A stretch of 54,116 bases of DNA. It comes from Bacteroidales bacterium (GTDB lineage: Bacteria; Bacteroidota; Bacteroidia; Bacteroidales; UBA10428). The translations under genes and the position numbers were made by a program. The notes below the pieces were generated by a model. That model did not search any database. It worked only from the letters and a program-made list of their open reading frames with translations, and was not told where the DNA came from. Below, in pieces: positions 35,148 to 43,724 of the stretch. Numbering within the stretch: position 1 is the stretch's first letter; each line of letters opens with the position of its first letter. Location: the NCBI GenBank assembly GCA_016926205.1, contig JAFGPB010000069.1:1-54116 (forward strand), written 5' to 3'.

Positions 35148-36231
35148 AGAATCGATCATACTGTTGTTTTTCTGCTTTTCATTGTCGGTTTACCCGCAGC
35201 AGGCTGAATACAGTCATCAGGTAAAGAGGGTTTTTCCGATCAGCAATGCAGCTGCCATTGACATAACCAACAAGTATGGTATGGTGCAGGTAATTACCTG
35301 GGATAAGGACTCTGTAAGCGTCATCATTGACCTTTACATCAAGGCAAGGGACAATAAACGGCTTGAAAAACTGAAAAAGGATATTGAGTTTGATTTCAGA
35401 AGTGGCCAGTATTTTCTGATCATCCGCACAATTATAGGCGACGGAAGTTCTGATATCATTCAGGACATTGTTGACATCGCAAGCACTTATTTTACGACTT
35501 CCACGACAGTTACCATTGATTACACGGTGTACATCCCCGATTATTCACCCTTGAAAATCGAAAATAAGTTTGGTGACGTGTATATCGATGACCTGAAGGG
35601 TAACCTGAATCTTGACTTATCTTACGGCGAACTGAAAGCCAACCTGCTCAATGGCAAGACCGAAATTTCTCTGAGCTCGGGAGATGCTGATGTGAACGAA
35701 ATCACCGATGGTCAGATCTCAGTTTCCTATTCAGACATCAGGATCAATTCGACGGAAAGGATGATCATGGACAGCCGTTCTTCCGTGGTTTCCATCGACA
35801 GAGCTGTTGATCTCAGACTGAATTCAAGGCGCGACAAGGTATTTCTCGGTGAAACCGGCACCCTCTCCGGAGAAAGTTATTTTACGGATTTCAAAATCAG
35901 TACACTGAACAGCGTGCTGAACTACAGAGCACAATACGGCAACATGCTGCTGGAGAACATCAGGACATCCTTTACAGCAGTTAACCTGACATCGGACTAT
36001 GCTGATCTTGAACTGGTATTTGAGCACCCTATGGATTTCAGCTTTGAGCTGACTCACCATCAGGATGTCCGGTTCGTTCATCCGAAAAGCTCAGCCAGAC
36101 TGAAATCAAATGTTGTAAATGCAGAGGAAAAGCAAATTGCAACAACAGGCAGTTTTGGCTCAGGTTCGACCGGATCAAGGGTGTTAATTGTTGCCGAAGG
36201 GAAATGTGACCTGATTATTTCGTCCAGATGA
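35137..36231 (+). CDS. Secreted DUF4097-like beta-rich protein
   Basis: The 364-residue product starts at the ATG at 35137, inside the end of the previous gene, and has a signal peptide (MIYRESIILLFFCFSLSVYP). The mature part contains regularly alternating short beta strands (ENKFGDVYIDDLKGNLNLDL, SYGELKANLLNGKTEISL), as in the DUF4097/DUF4098 putative adhesin families that form a beta-helix. The overlap with the anti-sigma-like gene implies translational coupling, so it is probably part of the sigma factor's own operon. It may be an envelope-stress input or an output; this is inference. Confidence 0.78.
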   Translation: MIYRESIILLFFCFSLSVYPQQAEYSHQVKRVFPISNAAAIDITNKYGMVQVITWDKDSVSVIIDLYIKARDNKRLEKLKKDIEFDFRSGQYFLIIRTIIGDGSSDIIQDIVDIASTYFTTSTTVTIDYTVYIPDYSPLKIENKFGDVYIDDLKGNLNLDLSYGELKANLLNGKTEISLSSGDADVNEITDGQISVSYSDIRINSTERMIMDSRSSVVSIDRAVDLRLNSRRDKVFLGETGTLSGESYFTDFKISTLNSVLNYRAQYGNMLLENIRTSFTAVNLTSDYADLELVFEHPMDFSFELTHHQDVRFVHPKSSARLKSNVVNAEEKQIATTGSFGSGSTGSRVLIVAEGKCDLIISSR

Positions 36232-36329
36232 AGCAACCATTTGCATAAAGGGTTGTCATTAAAGGTGATCTTAAAGAAAATATAAAGGACATGCAACCTT
36301 GTGGTCATTCAATACAAAAATTTTTACAC

Positions 36330-37109
36330 ATGAAAACGCAGGTTTACACATCGATCGCCATAGTGCTTTCCCTGCTCCTGGCCTCCTGTGATAATTTCTG
36401 GGGCGGCTGCATAGACGGAAACGGTTACCGGATAACTGAGACAAGGGATCTTGATTCTTTTGAACAGATCCAGATCAATGGTGATTTTGAAGTGGAAATT
36501 GACACCGGAAGTACTCCGTTGGTTCAGGTCAGGGCTGATGAAAACCTTATAGACATCATTGTCACTCATGTCTCCGGCAACAGACTGATCATCGAATCCC
36601 GGAACGGGACATGTCTTAAACCTTCCTGGCCCATCGAAATTGTGGTCACCATACCGTATGTCACACAGGTAAATCTTAACGGTTCAGGTTATGTGTATTG
36701 TTACGGAATGGACACCGAAGATCTCAAAGTCATACTCACAGGTTCCGGACAGATCGATATGCTTGAGGTAAAGGCAACCAACATGTATGTCGAACTGGAA
36801 GGATCAGGTACCATTAATACGGGAATTATTGTTGAAAATATTGAAGCCCAGATCGAGGGATCAGGTGAAATCCGGCTCTCCGGAACTGCGGTAAATTCAG
36901 ATCTTAAGATCACCGGGTCGGGTCGGTTAAAAACAGATGACATGATCACTGAAGTATGTTTTGCCTATATCTCCGGTTCGGGGATCATTGACACCCATGT
37001 GCTGAATGCACTTAATGTTACCATTATAGGAAGCGGTATTGTTTATTATGAGGGCAATCCGGAGGTCGAGTCATTTGTTTCAGGATCCGGAAGGGTGGTT
37101 AAACACTGA
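36330..37109 (+). CDS. Head-GIN domain (DUF2807) lipoprotein
   Basis: The 259-residue product has a lipoprotein signal peptide with lipobox LLASC (Cys20), decided by the ATG at 36330 and not the longer frame. The mature protein is a DUF2807 putative autotransporter-adhesin head domain: it begins FEQIQINGDFEVEIDTG and contains eight GSG turns about 20 residues apart (NGSGYVYC, TGSGQIDM, EGSGTINT, EGSGEIRL, TGSGRLKT, SGSGIIDT, IGSGIVYY, SGSGRVVK). This is typical of a right-handed beta-helix. It should be anchored in the outer membrane or periplasm. It follows the DUF4097-like gene by 98 bases. Confidence 0.88.
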   Translation: MKTQVYTSIAIVLSLLLASCDNFWGGCIDGNGYRITETRDLDSFEQIQINGDFEVEIDTGSTPLVQVRADENLIDIIVTHVSGNRLIIESRNGTCLKPSWPIEIVVTIPYVTQVNLNGSGYVYCYGMDTEDLKVILTGSGQIDMLEVKATNMYVELEGSGTINTGIIVENIEAQIEGSGEIRLSGTAVNSDLKITGSGRLKTDDMITEVCFAYISGSGIIDTHVLNALNVTIIGSGIVYYEGNPEVESFVSGSGRVVKH

Positions 37110-37132
37110 GTCTGATTAAAAAATCATCAGTA

Positions 37133-37627
37133 ATGCTAAGAACTGCAATTCTAATCTTGCTGTTAGCCACCGGGAAACTTTATGCGCAGAACTATACCCG
37201 TGATGCAGGTGCGCGGGTAGGGGACGGTTTTTCCGTTACTTACAGGCAGTACCAGGAACATGATCAGGCTCTGGAGGGTATGTTGTTTCTTGGCAGAAAT
37301 GGAATGACCGTTACCATACTCAAAGAGTATTTCCGGCCGCTGACAAAGAATATTTCCGATTACCTGTTCTTTGAATATGGTTTTGGTGCCCATGCCGGGT
37401 TCAGAAATGTCTTTAAATACAGGGTCCTGAACCGAACCTATGTATTCGAGGAAGGAAAGTTTACTCCGCTACTGGGAATTAACGGGCTGGCTGGTCTGGA
37501 ATACAGGTTTCCTGAGTTTCCGTTTGTTGTCAGTGTGGATGTCAAACCGTATTTTGAATATTCAGTCATACAGATATTCAGCATATACCTGCACAGCATC
37601 GGGATTTCATTAAAATACAAGTTCTAA
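37133..37627 (+). CDS. Small outer-membrane beta-barrel protein, unknown function
   Basis: The 164-residue product has a signal peptide (MLRTAILILLLATGKLYAQ) and a mature part of alternating strands ending in an aromatic residue (GISLKYKF), the usual C-terminal signature of outer-membrane barrels. No specific family was recognised. It follows the head-GIN gene by 23 bases and precedes a similar barrel protein by 26 bases, so all three are probably co-transcribed. Confidence 0.7.
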   Translation: MLRTAILILLLATGKLYAQNYTRDAGARVGDGFSVTYRQYQEHDQALEGMLFLGRNGMTVTILKEYFRPLTKNISDYLFFEYGFGAHAGFRNVFKYRVLNRTYVFEEGKFTPLLGINGLAGLEYRFPEFPFVVSVDVKPYFEYSVIQIFSIYLHSIGISLKYKF

Positions 37628-37653
37628 TAGTAACAACAGATAAATCAGGAATT

Positions 37654-38304
37654 ATGAAAAGGATAATTGTTTTATTCGCATTCGTGACAATTTCAGTTTT
37701 GGTCTTCGCACAGAATGAAGAAAGATATGACCGGCAAAATGACGGTGACATCCGGACGCTGGTGGGACAGTATCAGGCAATTGGCGGATACGGAGGACTG
37801 TATATGCAGTATACCCGGATAGATGACCGGGATGCTTTTGTATTCGGGGCAAGAGGAGGGATTTTGCTGGGTCATATGATGTCACTCGGTCTGGGTGGAT
37901 CGGGATTTTTCAACGACCTGCAGTACAGTTCGGATCTTGGAACGGACATCAGTCTTGCGGGAGGCTACGGCGGATTCTTTTTTGAACCGATACTGATGCC
38001 GAAACTTCCTGTCCATGTTTCGTTTCCTGTATTGGTAGGAGTTGGTGGCGTTTCAGTGGTGACCGTCAACAATGATGAGTTCTGGGAGGACACTTTCAGC
38101 TCGGAAGCATCAGATGCCTATATGGTAATAGAACCGGGTATTGAAGTTGAGGTCAATGTTACCAGGTTTTTCCGTTTTTGTATCGGCGGATATTACAGGT
38201 ATACCAGTGAAGTGACCATTGAGTATCCGCTCGGCAATCCGATTCCTTATGATATACTCAGGGGATTCTCAGGAGGTGTCACATTTAAATTCGGGAAATT
38301 TTAA
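37654..38304 (+). CDS. Outer-membrane beta-barrel protein, unknown function
   Basis: The 216-residue product has a signal peptide (MKRIIVLFAFVTISVLVFAQ) and glycine-rich beta strands (AIGGYGGLYMQYTRID, GARGGILLGHMMSLGLGGSG). It ends GVTFKFGKF, as expected of a barrel. It is the last gene of the sigma-factor module on this strand. A 163-base gap follows before the TonB receptor gene, in which I find no clear terminator. The function is unknown. Confidence 0.72.
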   Translation: MKRIIVLFAFVTISVLVFAQNEERYDRQNDGDIRTLVGQYQAIGGYGGLYMQYTRIDDRDAFVFGARGGILLGHMMSLGLGGSGFFNDLQYSSDLGTDISLAGGYGGFFFEPILMPKLPVHVSFPVLVGVGGVSVVTVNNDEFWEDTFSSEASDAYMVIEPGIEVEVNVTRFFRFCIGGYYRYTSEVTIEYPLGNPIPYDILRGFSGGVTFKFGKF

Positions 38305-38467
38305 GCATGGCAATTCTTTTGTACAAACCGGCATTTCCTTTCTTCTGTAAAACCGGTTGATAAAACCACTTGCACTTACACGGGATCATGCCCCGCAGGG
38401 GTGTTATTTAACTGAACTTTGTGTAGTTTAGCAATGCGAATTTCATGTCTGTGTATATCGACTTCTG

Positions 38468-40810
38468 ATGATCAGAAAAGTATTGCTTTTGCTCATTTTT
38501 GCTTGTGCTGCCTGGCTTACGGTTGCAGCACAGGAGAAACATACCCTGAGCGGTTACGTAGCCGATGAAAACGGCGAAATGCTGATCGGGGTTTACATAA
38601 TTGTCCTTAATACCCATTACGGGACGGTTACCAATACTTACGGATTCTATTCGATAACGCTTCCTGAAGGAGCCTATACTTTCCGGTATTCCTTCATTGG
38701 ATACGGTACCAAAGAGTTCGGGATCAATCTGGTATCGAATACGGAGCAGAATGTGACTCTAGCTGCTGAAACCAGTGCGATCGGCCAGGTTACCATTACA
38801 GCCGAAAGAAAGGATGAAAACATCCACGATGTCACAATGAGCAACGTGCAGCTGCCTGCCAGGACCATCAGGAAGATACCCAACCTGATGGGAGAGACGG
38901 ACATCATCAAATCGATCCAGCTTCTTCCCGGTGTACAGTCCAGTGTGGAAGGTTCAAGCGGTTTATACGTTCGTGGGGGCAATGCCGATCAGAATCTGAT
39001 TTTGCTTGACGGAGCGACGGTTTATAATCCTTCACACCTTTTCGGTTTCTTTTCTGTCTTCAACGGAGATGCCGTGAAGAATGTGGAATTGTTCAAGGGC
39101 GGAATTCCTGCGGAATACGGCGGCCGGCTTTCTTCCGTACTGGATGTCCGTATGGTCGAAGGCAATACACAAAAAATCAAAGGCAGTGCAGGTATCGGAA
39201 TGATTTCAAGCAGGCTGACCCTTGAAGGACCCATTGTAAAGGACAAAATATCTTTCATCTTTACGGGTAGGAGGACCTATGCGGATCTCTTCCTTCCGTT
39301 TGCGAAAGATACCGTCGCCAGGAACAGCACCATATACTTCTATGATCTGAATGCAAAAATAAACTACCAGATCAACCGGAACAACAGATTGTTCCTTTCG
39401 GGTTACTTCGGCCGTGATGTCAACGTTTTCGATGACCTATTCCAGATGAATTTCGGGAATGCGACGGGTACGCTCCGGTGGAACCATGTTTACAACGGAA
39501 AACTTTTCTCAAATCTTACTCTGATATTCAGCGACTTCAGCTATAATCTGGGGGTGCCAAGCGGTATTCTGTCCTTCAAAATCCTGTCACATATCATTGA
39601 TTATGGTTTTCACAATGATTATACATGGTATATCAATCCTTCCAATACCATGAAGTTTGGCCTTCAGGCAACCTGCCATACAATCAAACCCGGGACCATT
39701 AAAAGCAGTGATCCGGCAAGCATCTTATCCACCTTACATTATCCGGATAACCGCGCTATTGAAACAGCATTCTTTGCAAGCAATGAGCAAAAGATCGGCA
39801 CCTGGTTAACGTTTTTGTATGGTGTCAGGTTCTCGATGTTTCAGAACATCGGAGCAGCTACCCTGTACCATTATGATGAATACCATGATGTTGTGGATTC
39901 AACCCTCGTTCCTGCCGGCAATGTGTTCAATACTTACACTTCCCTGGAGCCCAGGTTCAACCTCAGGATCGGTCTGTCGGAAAAAAGCTCGGTCAAGCTG
40001 AGTTATAACCGGACTGCCCAGTATCTTCACCTTGCTTCCAATTCAACAGCGACTTTTCCGCTGGACATGTGGTTCATGAGCAGTCCTAACCTGAAACCTC
40101 AGAAAGCCGATCAGGCAGCACTGGGAATTTTCCGGAATTTCCGGGAGAACAGTATTGAAGCCTCGGTCGAGGTCTTCTACAAAAGAATCTCCAATGCAAT
40201 TGATTTTAAAGATCATGCACGTCTGGCGCCACAAAAATACCTTGAGGGGGAGCTGCGTATTGGAAGCGCATATTCCTACGGTGCGGAAATACTGCTGCAG
40301 AAGCAAGGCGGCAGATTGTCGGGCTGGTTGAGCTATGCGTATATCAGGACATTCAGAAAGATCCCTGAAATCAATCAGGGAAAAGCTTTTCCGCCACCTT
40401 ATGACAAGCCGCACAACATTTCCCTTCTCATCAACTATGAGATCAGTGACCGTTTTGATGCGGGATTGAACTGGGTTTATTCCACGGCAATACCCGTGAC
40501 CGTACCGACATCGGGTTATTATTACGATGATGTCTGGGTCCCTGTATACAGCAGGCGGGGCGGGACCCGCATTCCGGGGACCGCTTACCACAGGATGGAT
40601 CTGTCACTTAATTATTATTTCAGAACATTTAAGATGGAAAGCAGTCTGAATGTTTCGGTATACAATGTATACAACCGTCATAATGCATTTGCGGTCTATT
40701 TCAGGGAACAGGATGCTGAAGGCAGTTCGCAGAATATAACGGGTACAGAGGCTGTAAAACTATACCTGTTCCCGATTGTACCTGCAATTACTTATAACAT
40801 TAAATTCTGA
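38468..40810 (+). CDS. TonB-dependent receptor with carboxypeptidase-regulatory-like N-terminal domain
   Basis: The 780-residue product has a signal peptide (MIRKVLLLLIFACAAWLTVA) and a CarboxypepD_reg-like domain (HTLSGYVADENGEMLIGVYI). The plug domain contains KSIQLLPGVQSSVEGSSGLY and LILLDGATVYNPSHLFG, and a large barrel ends ITYNIKF. It imports a ligand using the proton motive force through TonB. It is not a SusC-type receptor; the partner downstream is a DUF4249 lipoprotein, the common pairing for this receptor subfamily. The ligand is unknown. Confidence 0.92.
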   Translation: MIRKVLLLLIFACAAWLTVAAQEKHTLSGYVADENGEMLIGVYIIVLNTHYGTVTNTYGFYSITLPEGAYTFRYSFIGYGTKEFGINLVSNTEQNVTLAAETSAIGQVTITAERKDENIHDVTMSNVQLPARTIRKIPNLMGETDIIKSIQLLPGVQSSVEGSSGLYVRGGNADQNLILLDGATVYNPSHLFGFFSVFNGDAVKNVELFKGGIPAEYGGRLSSVLDVRMVEGNTQKIKGSAGIGMISSRLTLEGPIVKDKISFIFTGRRTYADLFLPFAKDTVARNSTIYFYDLNAKINYQINRNNRLFLSGYFGRDVNVFDDLFQMNFGNATGTLRWNHVYNGKLFSNLTLIFSDFSYNLGVPSGILSFKILSHIIDYGFHNDYTWYINPSNTMKFGLQATCHTIKPGTIKSSDPASILSTLHYPDNRAIETAFFASNEQKIGTWLTFLYGVRFSMFQNIGAATLYHYDEYHDVVDSTLVPAGNVFNTYTSLEPRFNLRIGLSEKSSVKLSYNRTAQYLHLASNSTATFPLDMWFMSSPNLKPQKADQAALGIFRNFRENSIEASVEVFYKRISNAIDFKDHARLAPQKYLEGELRIGSAYSYGAEILLQKQGGRLSGWLSYAYIRTFRKIPEINQGKAFPPPYDKPHNISLLINYEISDRFDAGLNWVYSTAIPVTVPTSGYYYDDVWVPVYSRRGGTRIPGTAYHRMDLSLNYYFRTFKMESSLNVSVYNVYNRHNAFAVYFREQDAEGSSQNITGTEAVKLYLFPIVPAITYNIKF

Positions 40811-40817
40811 TGTAGCC

Positions 40818-41672
40818 ATGTTTCACAGAATATTCATCCGGGAAACATTGATTCTTTTTCTTTTTGCGGTCATGGTTTCTTCGTGTGAGGAGGTCCTGAA
40901 TGTTGATCTTCAGGGAGATTCTATGAAGGGACTGGTAGTTGAGGGAATGATTACCACGGATACTACAGCACATTTGGTGAAACTATCGTGGACAGGTGAT
41001 TATTTTACCAGGCCAAAACAGGAGATGATTTCGGATGCTGATGTCAGCATCAGTGATGGGGAGAACACATTCGTCCTCCAGGAAATGGATCCGGGAATGT
41101 ATTACACAGATCCTGAAGTATTTGGAACGGTAGGAAAGACCTATACACTTCATATCAGGCTGGCTGACGGAAGTGAATATCAAGCTTCCGAGGAGATGTA
41201 CTCCAGCACAGAGATTGATTCAATCGGACAATCTGTGAATTCAGGTTCATATTTTGGTGAATACGGTTATTACGTATTGTATTACGGACAGGAACCTGAG
41301 CCTGCCGGGGATTATTACCTCTACCTGCTTTATATGGACGATATACTGTATACGGATACTCTTTCAGAAGTGTCCTTTGTAAGCGACGAATTCGTTAATG
41401 GCAACTATATTAACGGCTTTGTCATTTACCGGATTCGTGAGAACGACTTAAAAACGGATAACACCAAAGTAACACTGGAAATGTATTCCATTTCAGAAGA
41501 CTATTATGATTTCTTGACCGCCCTTTTGATTGAGACCGTATGGAGGGGAAGTCCATGGGACGGTCCTCCGGCGAATATTCCCGGAAACCTCACCAATAAT
41601 GCCAGGGGGTATTTCAGGGCATCAGACGTAAGACGGATTACAAGTTACTTTTCTCCGACGCCAAGAATGTAA
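40818..41672 (+). CDS. DUF4249 family lipoprotein
   Basis: The 284-residue product has a lipoprotein signal peptide with lipobox VSSC. The frame is open from 40776, but the ATG at 40818, 7 bases after the TonB receptor stop, fits both the signal peptide and coupling. The sequence EVLNVDLQGDSMKGLVVEGM and YILY-type strand patterns match DUF4249, found next to TonB receptors in Bacteroidota. By position it may be the receptor's surface-exposed or periplasmic partner. The gene ends 53 bases before the end of the convergent ddl. Confidence 0.85.
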   Translation: MFHRIFIRETLILFLFAVMVSSCEEVLNVDLQGDSMKGLVVEGMITTDTTAHLVKLSWTGDYFTRPKQEMISDADVSISDGENTFVLQEMDPGMYYTDPEVFGTVGKTYTLHIRLADGSEYQASEEMYSSTEIDSIGQSVNSGSYFGEYGYYVLYYGQEPEPAGDYYLYLLYMDDILYTDTLSEVSFVSDEFVNGNYINGFVIYRIRENDLKTDNTKVTLEMYSISEDYYDFLTALLIETVWRGSPWDGPPANIPGNLTNNARGYFRASDVRRITSYFSPTPRM

Positions 41673-41701
41673 TAAATTGAAAATCAGGAATCGGGAGTCA
41701 G

Positions 41702-41728
41702 TAATCAGGATTGCCTCATTCCTGATTA
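41702..41728. terminator. Hairpin between convergent genes
   Basis: TAATCAGGA at 41702-41710 and TCCTGATTA at 41720-41728 form a perfect 9-bp stem with a 9-base loop. It lies between the DUF4249 gene and the convergent ddl gene and overlaps the ddl stop codon. There is no strong T run on either side, so termination is probable but not certain. Confidence 0.5.
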
Positions 41729-42826
41729 AAATTCCATACCGGTTTTCAGCTTCTGTTGCATTTTGAAATCCTGAATCGCCAGCTGAATCAGTCTGTCAAT
41801 CAGCTTATGGTATGGAATTCCGCTGTATTCCCATAACTTCGGATACATGCTGATCCGTGTGAATCCTGGAATGGTATTGATCTCATTGACCAGAATGTCA
41901 CCTGTTTTTGTCCAAAAGAAATCGACCCTTGCCATTCCTTTGCATTCCAATGCTTTGAAGGTTGCAACAGCCATTTGTTGTATTTGTCCTGTAATATGAT
42001 CAGGCAGTTTTGCTGGAACCACCAGCTCAGCTCCTTCATCATCAATGTATTTGGCGGCATACGAATAAAAATCAGTTTTCGGGATGATTTCACCCGGTAC
42101 GGATGCCTGAGGGTCCGTGTTTCCGAGTATGGCACATTCGATCTCACGGCCCCCGATCGCTTCCTCAACAATGATTTTAACGTCATATGAAAATGCAAGG
42201 TCTGTTGCCCTTTTATAATCTTCACGGCTTGTCACACGGGATATGCCAACCGAAGAACCAAGGTTTGCCGGTTTAACGAAAAGTGTTTTGCCTAGCCCGG
42301 ATGAAACACTTTCATAATTCAATGCCTGCTGATCCGTTTCCCTGAAGGTTAAGAACCTGCATACGGGGATTCCATGATCTCTCAGCAGACGTTTCATAAT
42401 ATCCTTGTCCATTCCGACGGCGCTGCCCGTAATACCTGCACCAACGCACGGAATGTCAGCCAGTTTTGCCAGACCCTGGATGGTACCGTCTTCTCCGTAC
42501 GGTCCGTGAAGCACGGGGAAGATCACGTCAACCGAACCCATGCCGGTCATTTGTGAAAGGTTGATCAGTCTGCTGCCGGTTCCTGAAGGAGTCAATGCAA
42601 CCTCATCTTCACTTTCAGCCAGTTGTATCTGCTGGGGATCTTCACTGTTCAGCAGCCGGATAGAATCCCTGTTCAGAAACCACCTTCCGTTTCTGTCGAT
42701 GCCGACCAGAAGTGGATCATATTTGTTCTTGTCGAGCGCATCGACAACATTCCTGGCAGATTGCAGCGAAACCTCATGTTCTGCCGAACGTCCCCCGAAA
42801 AGGATTGCAACGCGTATCTTTTTCAT
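41726..42826 (-). CDS. ddl: D-alanine--D-alanine ligase
   Basis: This 366-residue ATP-grasp enzyme joins two D-alanines for peptidoglycan precursor synthesis. The N-terminal MKKIRVAILFGGRSAEHEVS, the HGPYGEDGTIQGLAKLADIP loop, GAGITGSAVGMDKDIMKRLL, the ATP-grasp KPANLGSSVGISRV and the Mg-binding ILVNEINTIPGFT are all present. Length is normal. It is alone in its direction between two plus-strand genes, and the 252-base gap upstream (42827-43078) should hold its promoter and that of the lipoprotein. I see no clear element there. Confidence 0.95.
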   Translation of the reverse strand: MKKIRVAILFGGRSAEHEVSLQSARNVVDALDKNKYDPLLVGIDRNGRWFLNRDSIRLLNSEDPQQIQLAESEDEVALTPSGTGSRLINLSQMTGMGSVDVIFPVLHGPYGEDGTIQGLAKLADIPCVGAGITGSAVGMDKDIMKRLLRDHGIPVCRFLTFRETDQQALNYESVSSGLGKTLFVKPANLGSSVGISRVTSREDYKRATDLAFSYDVKIIVEEAIGGREIECAILGNTDPQASVPGEIIPKTDFYSYAAKYIDDEGAELVVPAKLPDHITGQIQQMAVATFKALECKGMARVDFFWTKTGDILVNEINTIPGFTRISMYPKLWEYSGIPYHKLIDRLIQLAIQDFKMQQKLKTGMEF

Positions 42827-43078
42827 TTTTCCGGATTGTAATTTTTGTGAAAATTAGGTTTTTATTCCCTAATTCTCCCGGTCGAAAAACTATTTTTCTG
42901 AACAACCGGTGAATTCGTATGCAGGATTTTGCCTGTCAGACAGATTTCATGAACTTTGCCTTTGCTGCGAATTTATTAATCTTAGTTCTCAAAATCTTAG
43001 TACTTATATCATCACATCAACGCAACCAAAGCATAATTTTAACATCTTCAAGGGGAACATTCGACAAAAAAACATACA

Positions 43079-43555
43079 ATGAAAAAAACGGTACTTATTC
43101 CGGGAATATTTTTGTGTTTCCTCATCATTGCCATGTGTGAAGAGGCGTCAGATCATCATGATGTCTCAGATGAAATATCATATATAAAAACGGAAGAAGG
43201 GGGGTGTCACGGCCAATACTTCGGCGGTTTAAAAAGCACATGGAATGAAGAGAAAGATACGGTTATATGCAATATCGAAAATGATACACTCGATATATTT
43301 GTCGGGTTAAACTATATCTGCTGTGCGCCTTTTATATCGGAAACCATTATATCCAATGATTCCATCCGTATGCTGATACAGGACACCTGTCCGTTTCCAT
43401 ATGAATCCTGTTATTGCAGGTGTATGTGTTATTATACCTGGGATTTCCTGTTTACTGATTATGAGGACAAAGAATATTGCTATATGATCCTGCTTCAAGA
43501 TCCACGGGAAGAAAAACCGGTATTGATCAAGGAAGGAATATTGGATTTTTCATAG
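43079..43555 (+). CDS. Cysteine-rich lipoprotein of unknown function
   Basis: The 158-residue product has a lipoprotein signal peptide with lipobox IAMC (Cys20, in FLCFLIIAMCEEAS). The mature part contains ten further cysteines, including CPFPYESCYCRCMCYYTWDF, which is dense enough to form several disulfides or bind a metal. I do not recognise a family. It lies alone, followed by a weak hairpin at 43617-43642 and by the DUF5686 gene. Confidence 0.72.
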   Translation: MKKTVLIPGIFLCFLIIAMCEEASDHHDVSDEISYIKTEEGGCHGQYFGGLKSTWNEEKDTVICNIENDTLDIFVGLNYICCAPFISETIISNDSIRMLIQDTCPFPYESCYCRCMCYYTWDFLFTDYEDKEYCYMILLQDPREEKPVLIKEGILDFS

Positions 43556-43616
43556 AAATCATTGGATCATAAGGTTATACAAACCAATAAGCCGGCTTCC
43601 GACATCATCAGTACCA

Positions 43617-43646
43617 AAACGGATCATTTCAAAATTCCGTTTCTTT
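43617..43646 (+). terminator. Weak terminator candidate
   Basis: AAACGGA at 43617-43623 pairs with TCCGTTT at 43636-43642 around a 12-base loop, followed by CTTT. The loop is long and the T run is broken. Confidence 0.3.
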
Positions 43647-43668
43647 CATATGATATGACAAATTTTCT

Positions 43669-43695
43669 TCGTTAATTTAACGCTTGCATTAACGA
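43669..43695. promoter_or_regulatory. Inverted repeat before the DUF5686 gene
   Basis: TCGTTAAT at 43669-43676 and ATTAACGA at 43688-43695 form a perfect inverted repeat with an 11-base spacer. Within it, TTAACG is also repeated directly (43677-43682 and 43689-43694). The arrangement looks like an operator for a dimeric regulator, but no regulator is nearby. Confidence 0.35.
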
Positions 43696-43724
43696 TCCGT
43701 CACAATTTTAATACAGCGTCCATA

